The position numbers and the translations under genes were made by a program. The notes beneath the pieces are model-generated. The model did no database searches. It was not told where the DNA came from and saw only the letters and a list, made by a program, of their open reading frames with translations. Positions 1 through 9,220 of a stretch of 64,000 nucleotides of DNA are shown in pieces. The DNA lies in contig JACKPO010000001.1 in NCBI GenBank assembly GCA_024233515.1, positions 1 through 64,000 on the forward strand. The letters are read 5' to 3'. The first letter of the stretch is position 1, and every line of letters begins with the position of its first letter. The DNA comes from Chlamydiales bacterium (lineage in GTDB: Bacteria; Chlamydiota; Chlamydiia; Chlamydiales; Simkaniaceae).

Positions 1-353
1 GGGATGTTCTCTTCACGGACCAAGACACAAGAGATTCTCGGGGAAATTATGTCCCTGCCTACGGCTATGCACATCGACCCAATTACGTTCCCAAAAACAT
101 CAAAAGATTGATCGATAGAAAAAATATTAGCAACAATCTCAGGATTGTAGGGGCTCGTTTCGGTGCTTATTCGATGATTATTCGTCGTTGTGGAATGAAA
201 AAAATCTTAGATTTTTATAGAGCTTACCAAATTTTTCTTCCTTTCGACATGGACTTTCATACAGCTCCAGACATCAAACTTTTTACAGTTTTAGATGATG
301 TGGTAGGACATAAATTAGATGCCGTTTCTGATAACGGAAGCCCGAGCTATTAA
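1..353 (+). CDS. Glycosyltransferase family 25-like protein, 5' truncated
   Basis: The frame is open from base 3 to a TAA at 351-353, so this is the last 116 codons of a gene that starts before the window. The readable part has the layout of the C-terminal half of LPS-type GT25 glycosyltransferases: a GAYSMIIRRCGMKKIL segment (usual form: haYiiSrkGAkkLL) followed by a YQIFLPFDMDF segment (usual form: PvD). The N-terminal donor-binding part is not visible. Such enzymes add sugars to lipooligosaccharide or surface proteins. It converges on rseP with an 8-bp gap. The family call rests on motif resemblance only. Confidence 0.62.
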   Translation, partial: DVLFTDQDTRDSRGNYVPAYGYAHRPNYVPKNIKRLIDRKNISNNLRIVGARFGAYSMIIRRCGMKKILDFYRAYQIFLPFDMDFHTAPDIKLFTVLDDVVGHKLDAVSDNGSPSY

Positions 354-361
354 ACCCTGAA

Positions 362-2281
362 TCACCTGAAGAAAAGTCGGGTAATATCGTTATAGGTGAG
401 GTAGATAAAGAGAAAGATCAAAAGTGCCACGAAAGGGATAACCAGGCGTTGCATTGTTTTGGCCTTCAAAGGCTTACCTCGGAGCTTTTCGAAAAGGGAG
501 AAACAAATGTGTCCCCCATCGAGGACTGGGATCGGTAGGAGATTCAAAATCCCAAGGTTCAAACTAATCGCTCCAAGCCAGAAAAGAGCTTCTTTGATTC
601 CCACTCCCCAACTTTGATGCATAACCTGCATGATAAAGAGAGGTCCTCCAAACTGTTTGGGTGAGACGCTCCCAGAGAAGAGGGCTGTGAGGTTGCGGGC
701 AATTTCATTGAAGACATTGCCGAAGAGGGCAAAGGGATTCGGATTATAATTGACCATTTTATCCGTTAGGGCAGCTCCGAGCATCAATCGATTTTGAGCA
801 TTTTCTAGCTGCGCTAATGCTTGGTCTCTCTCTTCAGGATCAGAGATTTTTTCTGTTGCCGCGAGCTGTTTCTCAAGATGCTCGTGGTACTCTTCTTTTT
901 GCTTTTCAGTCATTGGAATGTCTTGGAAACGGATCGGCTGGATCGGATTAAGAAGGAAAAACGATCCGTTTTGTTTGATCTCCCCTTTCGTTCCTACCTT
1001 TGAAGCAAGGGGAAGGAGAGCATCCCAGTCTGTCCCCTTAAGAAAAATGCGATCTTCGTCTTGGTAAGGAAGGATTTCTCGTTTCTCACCACGTTCAACA
1101 ATGATTTGAACACGAGGGGTCTGAAGCTCTTTTATCAGGGCCACAGGGGTATCAATGGGAATTCCATCGACCGCTAAAATGCGATCTCCAGGTTTGAGTG
1201 TAATGTCCAAGGGTGAGGTTTTAACCAGTGAGGAAGCGCGAGCGATTTTTGACTGATCATTCACATAGTAAACTCCCTTTTCAACACGAAGTTCAGGAGA
1301 AAGAACATAGGGGATGAACTCTAACTGACGGTTCTTTTCCGTTAGCCCCGCACCATAGGTCCAATCTTCAATCTCGGAGCTCTCATTTTTTGAGAGGCGA
1401 AGGTCACTTAAATGTATGCGAGGAACTTTTCCGAGAAATGTCTTCCCTCCCCGTTCGATGGTTAAGAGAACCTTGTGACTATTTAGGACTTGGGAGAGCT
1501 GTTCATTGGAAAAGACCATTTCTCCATTCGCCCAAACGATCCGGTCATGAGGCTGAATCCCACTTTGATCGATAGGAAGATTCTCATAAACCGATTGTTG
1601 ATAAATCAAATAGCTGGCTGGGGCTAAGATTCCAATCGTCTTCATCCCTTTGGGAGTGAGTGGACTTTCATAAGGGGTGACGGTATAATCATAGGGTGTC
1701 TCTTGCTGGGTAAAATAATCAACCTTGACTCCCTCTAAATTGGCAGGATGGCCATTCACAACCGCTGCATAGATCAGATCTTGGTAACCTTGGAAAGGTT
1801 TATCGTTGTATTCTGTTAGGAGGTCCCCGGCTCTCACTCCGTTCTGATAGAGTTCAGAGTCTGGATCGAGGTAACCGATCACTTGGGTGAATTGGTGGAA
1901 AGGTTTTTCCCGACCCCCTAACGCCCAAATCGCAGAGAAGGCTGCTAAGGCAAAGACAAGATTCACAACAGGGCCTGCTAAAGCCACTTTGATACGCGCC
2001 CACGGTTTTTTCGAATAAAATCCTTCCGGTACTTCGTAAGGTTCGAGGTCTCCTTCTTTTTCCATTCCTGCTATGCGAACATATCCCCCAAAAAAAATGG
2101 GGCAGACTTGCCATTTCACCCCTTTTCGCATCCACGAAAAGAGAGGTTTTCCAAAGCCGATGCTGAAAACTTCGACCTTCATTCCGTTTCTCCTAGCTAG
2201 GATGTAATGACCAAGCTCGTGAATGAAAACGAGAAAGTTAAGTCCAAGGATCGCGAGTCCGATATAAAGTATGCTTTGCAA
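362..2281 (-). CDS. rseP: Site-2 metalloprotease RseP/YaeL
   Basis: 639 residues. Intramembrane zinc protease that cuts membrane-bound anti-sigma factors or other substrates after a first cleavage. Visible: N-terminal membrane helix carrying the zinc motif HELGH at residues 21-25, a long periplasmic part with two PDZ-like segments (about 190-420, including LTPKGDRILAVDG-type signatures), and the third zinc ligand segment NLLPIPVLDGGH at 580-591, then a C-terminal helix. Length fits chlamydial YaeL (CT072). The start is a TTG at 2281 behind an AGAGG ribosome site; no ATG gives the HELGH helix intact. It lies 12 bp after dxr and ends the metal transporter/dxr cluster, as in Chlamydia. Confidence 0.93.
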   Translation of the reverse strand: MQSILYIGLAILGLNFLVFIHELGHYILARRNGMKVEVFSIGFGKPLFSWMRKGVKWQVCPIFFGGYVRIAGMEKEGDLEPYEVPEGFYSKKPWARIKVALAGPVVNLVFALAAFSAIWALGGREKPFHQFTQVIGYLDPDSELYQNGVRAGDLLTEYNDKPFQGYQDLIYAAVVNGHPANLEGVKVDYFTQQETPYDYTVTPYESPLTPKGMKTIGILAPASYLIYQQSVYENLPIDQSGIQPHDRIVWANGEMVFSNEQLSQVLNSHKVLLTIERGGKTFLGKVPRIHLSDLRLSKNESSEIEDWTYGAGLTEKNRQLEFIPYVLSPELRVEKGVYYVNDQSKIARASSLVKTSPLDITLKPGDRILAVDGIPIDTPVALIKELQTPRVQIIVERGEKREILPYQDEDRIFLKGTDWDALLPLASKVGTKGEIKQNGSFFLLNPIQPIRFQDIPMTEKQKEEYHEHLEKQLAATEKISDPEERDQALAQLENAQNRLMLGAALTDKMVNYNPNPFALFGNVFNEIARNLTALFSGSVSPKQFGGPLFIMQVMHQSWGVGIKEALFWLGAISLNLGILNLLPIPVLDGGHICFSLFEKLRGKPLKAKTMQRLVIPFVALLIFLFIYLTYNDITRLFFR

Positions 2282-2293
2282 AATAACCTCTGT

Positions 2294-3421
2294 CTATAGG
2301 GTTGCTAATTGGCGCGCTTCTTTGTCGATCGCAAGAAGTGTTTCTAAACTCTCCTGCGGCATCACCTGATGCGCCTCCATAAGGGTTTCTAATTTTTGTC
2401 CAATCTCAATCCAACTGATTTTCCCTGCTAAAAATTGCTCTACCAAGGCTTCGTTGGCACCGTTCATAAAGCAAGGAAGCGTTCCTCCAATCTTGGCTGC
2501 CTCGTAGGCAAGCCGAAGGCAAGGGAACTTTTCCAAATCAGGCTTGAAAAACTCTAGTGTAGAATACTTCTCGAAATCGAAACAAGGGTGGAGTCCATTT
2601 TTTCTATCTGGATAGGTGAGAGCATACTGAATCGGAATCTGCATATCATGGACTCCCATTTGGGAAATCAGCGAGCCATCGATGAACTCGACGAGACTAT
2701 GAATAATGCTTTGGGGGTGGATCACCACGTCAATGCTTTCAAGGGGCTGACCAAAAAGAAAGTGGGCCTCAATCACCTCAAGCCCCTTGTTCATCAATGT
2801 CGAAGAGTCGATCGTAACTTTCTTCCCCATGTTCCAGGTTGGGTGGTTTAAGGCAGATTCTGGAGTAATGGTTTTCATCTGCTCAAAAGAATACTTTCGA
2901 AAAGGGCCACCCGAAGCCGTTAATATCAACCGTCGAACCGACGATGATGACTCCCCTTGCAGACATTGAAAAATCGCGCTGTGCTCACTATCGATAGGGA
3001 GGATCTCAACACCTTGCTTTTTTGCAAGGGTCATCATTAGTTCTCCCGCCGCGATCAAAACCTCTTTATTGGCAAGCCCAATCGTTTTTCCTGCTTCAAT
3101 TGCCTTAAAGGTCGGAAGAATGCCTGCTGCTCCGACAATAGAAGAGACGGCAAGATCTGCACAAGAGACGGTTGCAGCAGCAATGAGACCATCCATCCCT
3201 CCCAAGACTTCCACGTTTGGCAATCTCTTCTGAAGTTCGCGCGCTTTATCATAATCAAAAACTCCAATGACTTCAGGTTTCCATTCGTTTGCCTGCTTTT
3301 CAAGAAGCTCGATGTTGGAATGGGCAGCGAGAGAAGCCACACGATAACCCAAGTGCCTCGCAACATTGAGGGTATTTTTTCCGATTGACCCGGTACTTCC
3401 CAGTAGTGCAATTGTCTTCAT
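2294..3421 (-). CDS. dxr: 1-deoxy-D-xylulose 5-phosphate reductoisomerase
   Basis: 375 residues. Makes 2-C-methyl-D-erythritol 4-phosphate in the MEP isoprenoid pathway. Seen: NADPH-binding GSTGSIGKNTL at residues 8-18, the metal/substrate loop IDSEHSAIFQ, TASGGPFR, and the HPTWNMGKKVTIDS-ST-MNKGLE block typical of Dxr. Full length for the family. Its ATG overlaps the ytgD stop as ATGA at 3418-3421, so translation is probably coupled to the metal transporter genes. Same neighbour order as CT070-CT071-CT072. Confidence 0.96.
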   Translation of the reverse strand: MKTIALLGSTGSIGKNTLNVARHLGYRVASLAAHSNIELLEKQANEWKPEVIGVFDYDKARELQKRLPNVEVLGGMDGLIAAATVSCADLAVSSIVGAAGILPTFKAIEAGKTIGLANKEVLIAAGELMMTLAKKQGVEILPIDSEHSAIFQCLQGESSSSVRRLILTASGGPFRKYSFEQMKTITPESALNHPTWNMGKKVTIDSSTLMNKGLEVIEAHFLFGQPLESIDVVIHPQSIIHSLVEFIDGSLISQMGVHDMQIPIQYALTYPDRKNGLHPCFDFEKYSTLEFFKPDLEKFPCLRLAYEAAKIGGTLPCFMNGANEALVEQFLAGKISWIEIGQKLETLMEAHQVMPQESLETLLAIDKEARQLATL

Positions 3422-4362
3422 CGTCCTCTCCTTAATCGATAGAGCGCGCCACCAAAAAAGAGACAGCCAAGAATCACAACGGCAAGACCTGAGGTAGCAA
3501 GAGGGAGATGATACACAGAAAGGAAATGTCTGGAAAGGGCAACTGAAAGAAGAGAGGCGATAACACCAATGCCTCCTGCTAAAAAGAGGAGAGGTTTTAA
3601 GCGACGCGTAAAAAATCGTGCTGTGACAACAGGCGCTACTAAAAAGGATAAAAAAAGGAAAACCCCAACCGCGCGAAAGGATCCTACGGCAGTAAGCGCC
3701 GTCTGAAACATTAGAAGGTAATTAAAAAAGAGGAGAGAAATCCCAACGTTTTTTGCCAAGTCACTATCGAAAGAGGCCACTTCTAATCGACGGAAGAAAA
3801 AGAAGACAATTGTCACATTGAAGACGAAGAGATAAAAAACTTGTTTCAAATGGTTCGGATGGAGAGCATCCACATTCCCCATAATCGCCTCTACCCCTAA
3901 ATGGCTGTTTCTAGTGAGCACGGTGACGAGGACAACCCCCAGAGCAAAAAATGCTGTAAAGATGAGTCCAATACTTGCATCTTTCTGAAGACGGAGCCTT
4001 TTATAGAGAAACTCGGTACTGAAGGTCGTCAAAAGCGCCGTAATAACGGCCCCGATCAATAGCGCAGGGAGATGAATCGTATAAATTCCCTCTCCCCCAC
4101 CAAAAAACAGACGACTCATCAAAAAGGCCCCCACAATCCCCAGCAAAATGGTATGTGAGAGGGAATTAGCAAGCATCGTCATCTTTCTGAGGACCAAAAA
4201 CGTTCCTAAAAGAGCAGAAGAAAGAGCAATCAGTGCCAAAACAAGAAGCTGCACTTCATCACTTGCAAACGAGGAAACCTCGCCCCGGAAAAAGAGTGCC
4301 ACTCTCTTGATCATCACGGAGAAAAACCCAAAGAATGAAACGCCACTATAAGGATTCATCAT
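3418..4362 (-). CDS. ytgD: Metal ABC transporter permease YtgD
   Basis: 314 residues, ABC-3 family permease (TroD/MntD type) with eight to nine hydrophobic segments and a short arginine-rich C-terminus. With YtgC it forms the inner membrane channel for iron/manganese/zinc delivered by YtgA. The upstream ATG of the two tandem ATGs is chosen because it overlaps the ytgC stop (ATGA, 4359-4362) and follows a GGAG-type ribosome site. No repressor domain is attached, unlike its partner permease. Confidence 0.92.
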   Translation of the reverse strand: MMNPYSGVSFFGFFSVMIKRVALFFRGEVSSFASDEVQLLVLALIALSSALLGTFLVLRKMTMLANSLSHTILLGIVGAFLMSRLFFGGGEGIYTIHLPALLIGAVITALLTTFSTEFLYKRLRLQKDASIGLIFTAFFALGVVLVTVLTRNSHLGVEAIMGNVDALHPNHLKQVFYLFVFNVTIVFFFFRRLEVASFDSDLAKNVGISLLFFNYLLMFQTALTAVGSFRAVGVFLFLSFLVAPVVTARFFTRRLKPLLFLAGGIGVIASLLSVALSRHFLSVYHLPLATSGLAVVILGCLFFGGALYRLRRGR

Positions 4363-5666
4363 CTCTCTCCTTTAGGAATGGGCTTTTGATGAGGATCGGT
4401 TGTCGGATGATTCAGGAGAGTACTTAAACGTGCCTCTAAACTTGGGGTTAAGATATGTTCCATCTCTTCAGCATTGGTGTGAACTCTCTCTTCATCAGCT
4501 TTTAAGCAAGAGACTAAATAGAGCTCCCACAAGCGGTGAAGACGAACCAAGTGTTCTGCTTTCTTGACACCATCAGAAGTCAAAATCACCTTTTTTCTCC
4601 CCTGTCGAATCACCCAACCCTCTCTTTGGAGCTTGAAAAGAGCTGCTTTAAAGCGTACAGGCCCCATGGCATTCCATTTCAGAATCTCTTGATAGGAAAG
4701 AGGCTTTGTTGCGCCCCCTTTCCAAAGGGTCTTTAAGATATTCTCTGACTGACACCGACGACGAAAACGATTCATTCGGATTAAGCGAGAAATCATCCCC
4801 CTTTTGGGAGAAAAAATCAAAGAGAGTAGGGTCAACAGCGCTGCAAATAGGAGAATCATTGGCCCTGTTGGAAGGTGAAATCCTTTTGCGGAAAAAACAA
4901 CAGAAAGATAGTTTCCGCCAAATCCACTCACCACACCAAAAAAGGCGGAAAGAGGAAGGAGAACCGAAAGGCGATCTGAAAAAGAACGAGCTGCTGATGC
5001 AGGAGCAATCAACATTCCTGCCATCAAAACGACTCCTACGCTCCGAATTCCTACAACAATCGATAAAATCAAAAAGAGGAAGATCACCCGATAGATTTTA
5101 AGGAGCGGCATTCCTAATCCTTTCCCATAATCCTGATCAAAAAGGGAAAGTTCAATCTCTCGATATCGGAGAAGAATAAAGAGCGCTATGACACAAGAGA
5201 GTGCGCCATAGATGAGAATATGACTATCATTCATGGTCGCTGCCTGCCCATAAAGGAAAGTTTGGGCTTGTTGGTACCAAAGGGGCGAAGTAAACTGTAT
5301 TCGACTCGCAATCACCACCCCAATTCCTAAAGAAAACGATAGAATAAGGCAAAGCGCCGCATCAAAATGAATGCGGAGCCGATTTCTTAACTTCTCAATG
5401 ATCTCAAGACCAAGATAGGCAAAAAGAGCCGCACCCCCTAAAAATAAAAACAATGTCATCATTGTATTGGGCTTAAAAAAAAGGGCTCCGATCAGCCCAC
5501 TCAAGACAATTCCGGGATAAGTCGCATGAGAGAGGGTTTCCCCTAAAAGGCTTCTCCTCTTCACAAACATGAGCGTCCCCATGAGGGAGGAAGCAAGACA
5601 CATAAGCATCGAACCTAAAAAGGGAGCGCGATAGAGAGGATCGGTAAAAAAATCAAACAGGGTCAT
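4359..5666 (-). CDS. ytgC: Metal ABC permease fused to DtxR-like repressor (YtgCR)
   Basis: 435 residues. Residues 1 to about 290 are an ABC-3 permease (GAALFAYLGLEII, RSVGVVLMAGMLIAPA). Residues about 300-435 are a soluble DtxR-type part: a winged-helix segment (YQEILKWNAMGPVRFKAAL, LQREGWVIRQGRKKVILT) and a metal-sensor/dimer helix (HRLWELYLVS, HTNAEEMEHIL). In Chlamydia trachomatis this fusion is known, and the C-terminal YtgR is released as an iron-dependent repressor. The same arrangement here makes that role likely. Overlaps ytgB by ATGA (5663-5666) and ytgD by ATGA. Confidence 0.93.
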   Translation of the reverse strand: MTLFDFFTDPLYRAPFLGSMLMCLASSLMGTLMFVKRRSLLGETLSHATYPGIVLSGLIGALFFKPNTMMTLFLFLGGAALFAYLGLEIIEKLRNRLRIHFDAALCLILSFSLGIGVVIASRIQFTSPLWYQQAQTFLYGQAATMNDSHILIYGALSCVIALFILLRYREIELSLFDQDYGKGLGMPLLKIYRVIFLFLILSIVVGIRSVGVVLMAGMLIAPASAARSFSDRLSVLLPLSAFFGVVSGFGGNYLSVVFSAKGFHLPTGPMILLFAALLTLLSLIFSPKRGMISRLIRMNRFRRRCQSENILKTLWKGGATKPLSYQEILKWNAMGPVRFKAALFKLQREGWVIRQGRKKVILTSDGVKKAEHLVRLHRLWELYLVSCLKADEERVHTNAEEMEHILTPSLEARLSTLLNHPTTDPHQKPIPKGER

Positions 5667-6433
5667 GGAAGGAGTCCCGCTTTTTCCACCGTAGAAAGGC
5701 GGGTTGCTTCTTCGAAAAGTTCTCCCTTTTTTCCATAAGCGCGAGCGAGATTATCTGAGGTCAAAACAGTTTTGCATTCCCCAAATGCTACAAGGGAAGT
5801 ATTCAAGAGAAGTGCATGATCAAAATAGCTTTCAGCTGTTTTTAAATCGTGGTGGACCACCAAAATGGTTTTCCCCTGATCTCGAAGCTCTTTGAGAAGC
5901 TGAATCAAAAGTTCTTCTGTCGCTTGATCGATCGCAGCAAAGGGTTCATCGAGAAGGAGAATATCCGCTTCTTGTAAGAGAGCTCGAGCAATAAAAAGAC
6001 GTTGCTGCTGTCCCCCAGAGAGTTCACTAATCTGCCGATCAGCCAAAGAGCCCATCTCTAAGCGATCCAAGATTTTCTGTGCGGCCTGTTTATCCGCCTT
6101 TCGATACCATTTTAGCCCCTTTAGCTTACGGTATCGTCCCATTAGCACAACATCAAAGACGGTAATAGGAAAATCCCAATCGATATTCCCTTTTTGTGGA
6201 ACATAGGCCACGCGATCTCTGACCCTTTTAAAAGGCTTTTCAAAAAACGCAGTGGTTCCCGTTAAAGGTTTGACAAAACCCAAGAGAGCTTTTAAAAGGG
6301 TACTTTTCCCAGCCCCATTCGGACCAATCACCCCGACAAGAGCTCCTTCTGGGATCGCAACATTAATATCCCAAAGGGCAGATGTTTTGTCATAGTTAAC
6401 ACTCAAATGACGGATATCAATCGCTTCTTTCAT
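5663..6433 (-). CDS. ytgB: Metal ABC transporter ATPase YtgB
   Basis: 256 residues, ATP-hydrolysing subunit of the metal importer. Walker A GPNGAGKST at about residues 37-45, Q-loop VPQKGNIDWDFP, signature LSGGQQQR, Walker B ADILLLDEP and switch His in VVHHDL are all intact. The IDWDFP stretch is typical of the manganese/zinc/iron branch. ATGA overlaps on both sides (6430-6433 with ytgA, 5663-5666 with ytgC). Confidence 0.95.
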   Translation of the reverse strand: MKEAIDIRHLSVNYDKTSALWDINVAIPEGALVGVIGPNGAGKSTLLKALLGFVKPLTGTTAFFEKPFKRVRDRVAYVPQKGNIDWDFPITVFDVVLMGRYRKLKGLKWYRKADKQAAQKILDRLEMGSLADRQISELSGGQQQRLFIARALLQEADILLLDEPFAAIDQATEELLIQLLKELRDQGKTILVVHHDLKTAESYFDHALLLNTSLVAFGECKTVLTSDNLARAYGKKGELFEEATRLSTVEKAGLLP

Positions 6434-7380
6434 TCTCTCACCAATTGATCACTCAGAGTATGAACATTATGTTCAATCATCTCTAAATAGGTTTCTGCTC
6501 CTGTCCCTTTGGTCCCCATTGTATCTCCATAGAGAGGAACATCTGCGATTCTAACATGGAGCCCTTTTTCACAGCAGATCGCCACAATTTTCCTTAGAGC
6601 ATCCTGATTGATGTTGGTCTCAGGAAAAACAACATGGATTTGATGGTTGCAGAGAAACTCAACCGCCTCCTCAATATCGAGCAAACTCATCTGCCCGTCG
6701 GGAGCGAGTCCTTCAGGAGCCATGAACCGCTGCTCCCAATTTTTTTCATGGGGCTGCGCTAAGTACTTTCTGGCAAAATAGTGAAACGCATCATGACTTG
6801 AAACAAGGTATCTTTTCTCGCTTGGAACCTGGTGGAGCTCCTTCAGCAAATTCTCATCAGTCTTAAGCATTCTTTGACGAAGCATTTCTCCCCGCTCCCG
6901 ATAAAGAGCTGCATGCACAGGATCCTTTTCTCCTAACGCTTTCACAATTGGGTCGATGGCGCGTGAAAAAAGAGCAATATCCATCCAAAAATGAGGGTCC
7001 AGTTGGTGATCAATGACAAGAAACGCTTGAGAGTCTTTTTCATAGAGAAGATCTCCAAGCCCAATCGCTTTTTCGTTGTTATGGAGGATCTCATGAAGAC
7101 TTGCCCCATGCTCTAGACCCAAGCCATTATAGAAAATCAGGTCTGCCCGGTAGAATTTTTCATCATCCCCTTTTACAAGCTCATAACTATGAGGATCTAA
7201 ATCTCCAACAATGAGACTGAGGTGATCAATTTCCTCTCCCCCAATCTCTGCAACTAAATCATCAATCATTGCGGTTGTAGAAAGAACTTTTACCTTTCCG
7301 TTCTCAGACAGGTAGGTGTTTTGCGAAATGCCTCCGCAAGAAACCATCAAAACGGTGAAAATGAGACAAAGCCACTTCAT
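6430..7380 (-). CDS. ytgA: Metal-binding lipoprotein YtgA (TroA family)
   Basis: 316 residues from the ATG at 7380. This start is preferred because it begins a lipoprotein signal (MKWLCLIFTVLMVSCGG, lipobox Cys) and overlaps the mrp stop as ATGA at 7377-7380; an earlier in-frame codon would add a non-signal stretch. Metal ligands of the cluster A-I family are visible: His in GDLDPHSYE, His in LDPHFWMD, His in HDAFHYFAR and Asp in DVPLYGDTMG. It delivers Fe/Mn/Zn to YtgBCD. Usually periplasmic and, with this lipobox, probably membrane-anchored. Confidence 0.93.
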   Translation of the reverse strand: MKWLCLIFTVLMVSCGGISQNTYLSENGKVKVLSTTAMIDDLVAEIGGEEIDHLSLIVGDLDPHSYELVKGDDEKFYRADLIFYNGLGLEHGASLHEILHNNEKAIGLGDLLYEKDSQAFLVIDHQLDPHFWMDIALFSRAIDPIVKALGEKDPVHAALYRERGEMLRQRMLKTDENLLKELHQVPSEKRYLVSSHDAFHYFARKYLAQPHEKNWEQRFMAPEGLAPDGQMSLLDIEEAVEFLCNHQIHVVFPETNINQDALRKIVAICCEKGLHVRIADVPLYGDTMGTKGTGAETYLEMIEHNVHTLSDQLVRE

Positions 7381-8354
7381 CGATCCATTGCCCTCAATAG
7401 AGAAAAAGGATAGATCCCCTTGGAACACCCTCTCGAAAACTGAACCTGAATCCCGTATTTTCCAATCATAATGATTTCAATCCCTTTTACCTCATGGCCC
7501 TTCTCTTTCTTTTTTCCTTCACATTCCATGCAACGACAGAGCGATTGCACAGTATCGTAGCGATAAAGACTTTTCTTGCCATCCCACCATTCAATAGAGA
7601 AATGATACGGGTCTTCCCCTATTATTTTACACCTCTTTTCTGCATTCAAACTGTTTAACAGAAGGTCACCTAAATTTTTTAAATGTTCTTTTCCTATCGG
7701 AACCTCCATCAAAAGAGGGAGCGAGAGAGTCTTCGCAAGCTCAGAGCCCCCACCCTTTCCAAAAAGGTAGTGTTTCTTGCCGTCTTCCCCCAGATAATAG
7801 CTCATGTTTTCAACAAGCCCCAGTAGGGGGACTCCCATTTGCCGCCCCATCGAAACGGCTTTTTCGACATCGATAAGGGAAAGGATATCTGGGGTCGAGA
7901 CAACCAAGGCCCCATCGAAGGAGAGTTTCTGCATCAGGGTCAACTGAATATCTCCTGTTCCAGGTGGGAAATCGACCAAAAGGAAGTCCAATGGGCCCCA
8001 TTCTACCTCTTCTACAAATTGAGCAATAATCTGATTGGCAATGGGTGCTCTCACCCCTATGGGTCCTCTTTGTTGAGGAAAATAGGCTGAAGAAATCACC
8101 TCTATCCCCCCACTGCTCGCAGGAACCACCTTATCCCCTTGAGCCTTAGGTAATTTTTCCTCTGGAAGGAGAATCCTCATCGAAGGGCCATAAAGATCCC
8201 CGTCGAGAACTCCCACCTTGAGCCCTTTTCGGTGCAACGAAAGGGCTAACTCTGCTGTGAGCGTTGACTTTCCTACCCCCCCCTTTCCAGAGAAAATCCC
8301 GATGATTTTAGGGGGACTTTTAAAATTTTTTTTATTGTGATCTGACTGATTCAT
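7377..8354 (-). CDS. mrp: Mrp/ApbC iron-sulfur carrier ATPase with C-terminal DUF971 domain
   Basis: 325 residues. Residues 15-230 form a MinD-like P-loop ATPase with the deviant Walker A GKGGVGKS at 23-30, DGDLYGPSM and FPPGTGD, as in the iron-sulfur carrier Mrp/ApbC/Nbp35. Residues about 238-325 form a second domain of DUF971 type: WWDGKKSLYRYDTVQSLCRC, MEC, then VGKYGIQV-like and KGIYPFSLLR. A Mrp core followed by DUF971 is the order in plant HCF101, but the N-terminal DUF59 domain of HCF101 is absent. Its stop overlaps ytgA, so the Fe-S carrier is coupled to the metal importer. Confidence 0.88.
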   Translation of the reverse strand: MNQSDHNKKNFKSPPKIIGIFSGKGGVGKSTLTAELALSLHRKGLKVGVLDGDLYGPSMRILLPEEKLPKAQGDKVVPASSGGIEVISSAYFPQQRGPIGVRAPIANQIIAQFVEEVEWGPLDFLLVDFPPGTGDIQLTLMQKLSFDGALVVSTPDILSLIDVEKAVSMGRQMGVPLLGLVENMSYYLGEDGKKHYLFGKGGGSELAKTLSLPLLMEVPIGKEHLKNLGDLLLNSLNAEKRCKIIGEDPYHFSIEWWDGKKSLYRYDTVQSLCRCMECEGKKKEKGHEVKGIEIIMIGKYGIQVQFSRGCSKGIYPFSLLRAMDR

Positions 8355-8659
8355 AACCCGTTGAAAACCGATTAGTTCCTAATAGACAAGGTTATTATCA
8401 TTATCTTTCTGTTGCAACAATTAATTCTTGCCGAAAAGGTCATGATTTACTAAACTCATCTCTTAAATGTTACTATCTCCACCGTGAATTAGTACTTTAA
8501 TTGAAAAACTCAGAAAATAAATATTGCATTAAAAATCACAGATATTATAAAAGTGTGACGAGATTAGAAAATAAAAAGTGAAAAATAAAATTTTCATTAT
8601 TTAAATGAGGATTAAATTTTTTACTTGCCTGTCGTAGATGCTAAGAACAAGGGGCCATT
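8355..8659. other. AT-rich divergent intergenic region
   Basis: 305 bp between the divergent starts of mrp and the CT066-like gene, clearly richer in A+T than its surroundings. It must hold promoters in both directions. A short inverted repeat (TGAAAA, ATAAAA, TTTTCA) sits near 8580-8602. I see no open frame, no RNA gene and no clear consensus promoter. Confidence 0.5.
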
Positions 8660-9193
8660 ATGAGCTATACTGAACAAGAAACGGTAAAAACAAACACGAA
8701 AAAGCTAGAAGAGCTGGAAGGTGTGATTGCGAGAGCGATCAAAAAGGTACGAGGAAGAAAAGAGAACGACCTATGCAAATACATCCCCGTTAATTCTGGA
8801 GGATATATGCATCATTTTACTCTACGTAAAATGAAATACAAGAACCCAAGCGCGCTTTCTTCGATGATTGAAAAATTTATTATCAAAGCTGATCGCCCCC
8901 TCGTCGTTCCTCCGAAACAAAGAGCGGCTAGAGGGTCGCGCAAGAAGAAAGATCAACTTGCTTTTTCAAAGCTTCAGCTTGAGCGCCTATTAAATATGGC
9001 AAGACTCTCTGGAGACAAAGAGATGATCTCTCTCCTCAGCCCAAGAAAATCTTTGGCACAGTGCAAGCGTGAGCTGATCCAAAGCGTCCGCCATGGAATC
9101 GTTGACCATGAGCTTTGGAATGCCTACGTTGAATCTGTGCATGCTCAGCAAGCAATGATCGCAGCTGGTGCTGAGGCTATGCTTCAAAGATAG
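8660..9193 (+). CDS. Hypothetical protein in the CT066 position
   Basis: 177 residues, no signal peptide or membrane segment. Rich in Lys/Arg in the middle (PPKQRAARGSRKKKDQ, residues about 80-95) and mostly helical in appearance elsewhere. It lies between mrp/ytgA and npt1, the place held by the hypothetical gene CT066 in C. trachomatis, so it is probably the orthologue; I know no function for that gene. The ATG at 8660 follows AAGGGG. A strong terminator (9221-9251) closes the unit. Confidence 0.8.
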   Translation: MSYTEQETVKTNTKKLEELEGVIARAIKKVRGRKENDLCKYIPVNSGGYMHHFTLRKMKYKNPSALSSMIEKFIIKADRPLVVPPKQRAARGSRKKKDQLAFSKLQLERLLNMARLSGDKEMISLLSPRKSLAQCKRELIQSVRHGIVDHELWNAYVESVHAQQAMIAAGAEAMLQR

Positions 9194-9220
9194 GATCCCC
9201 CCTATTTTAAGAAATCCTTG

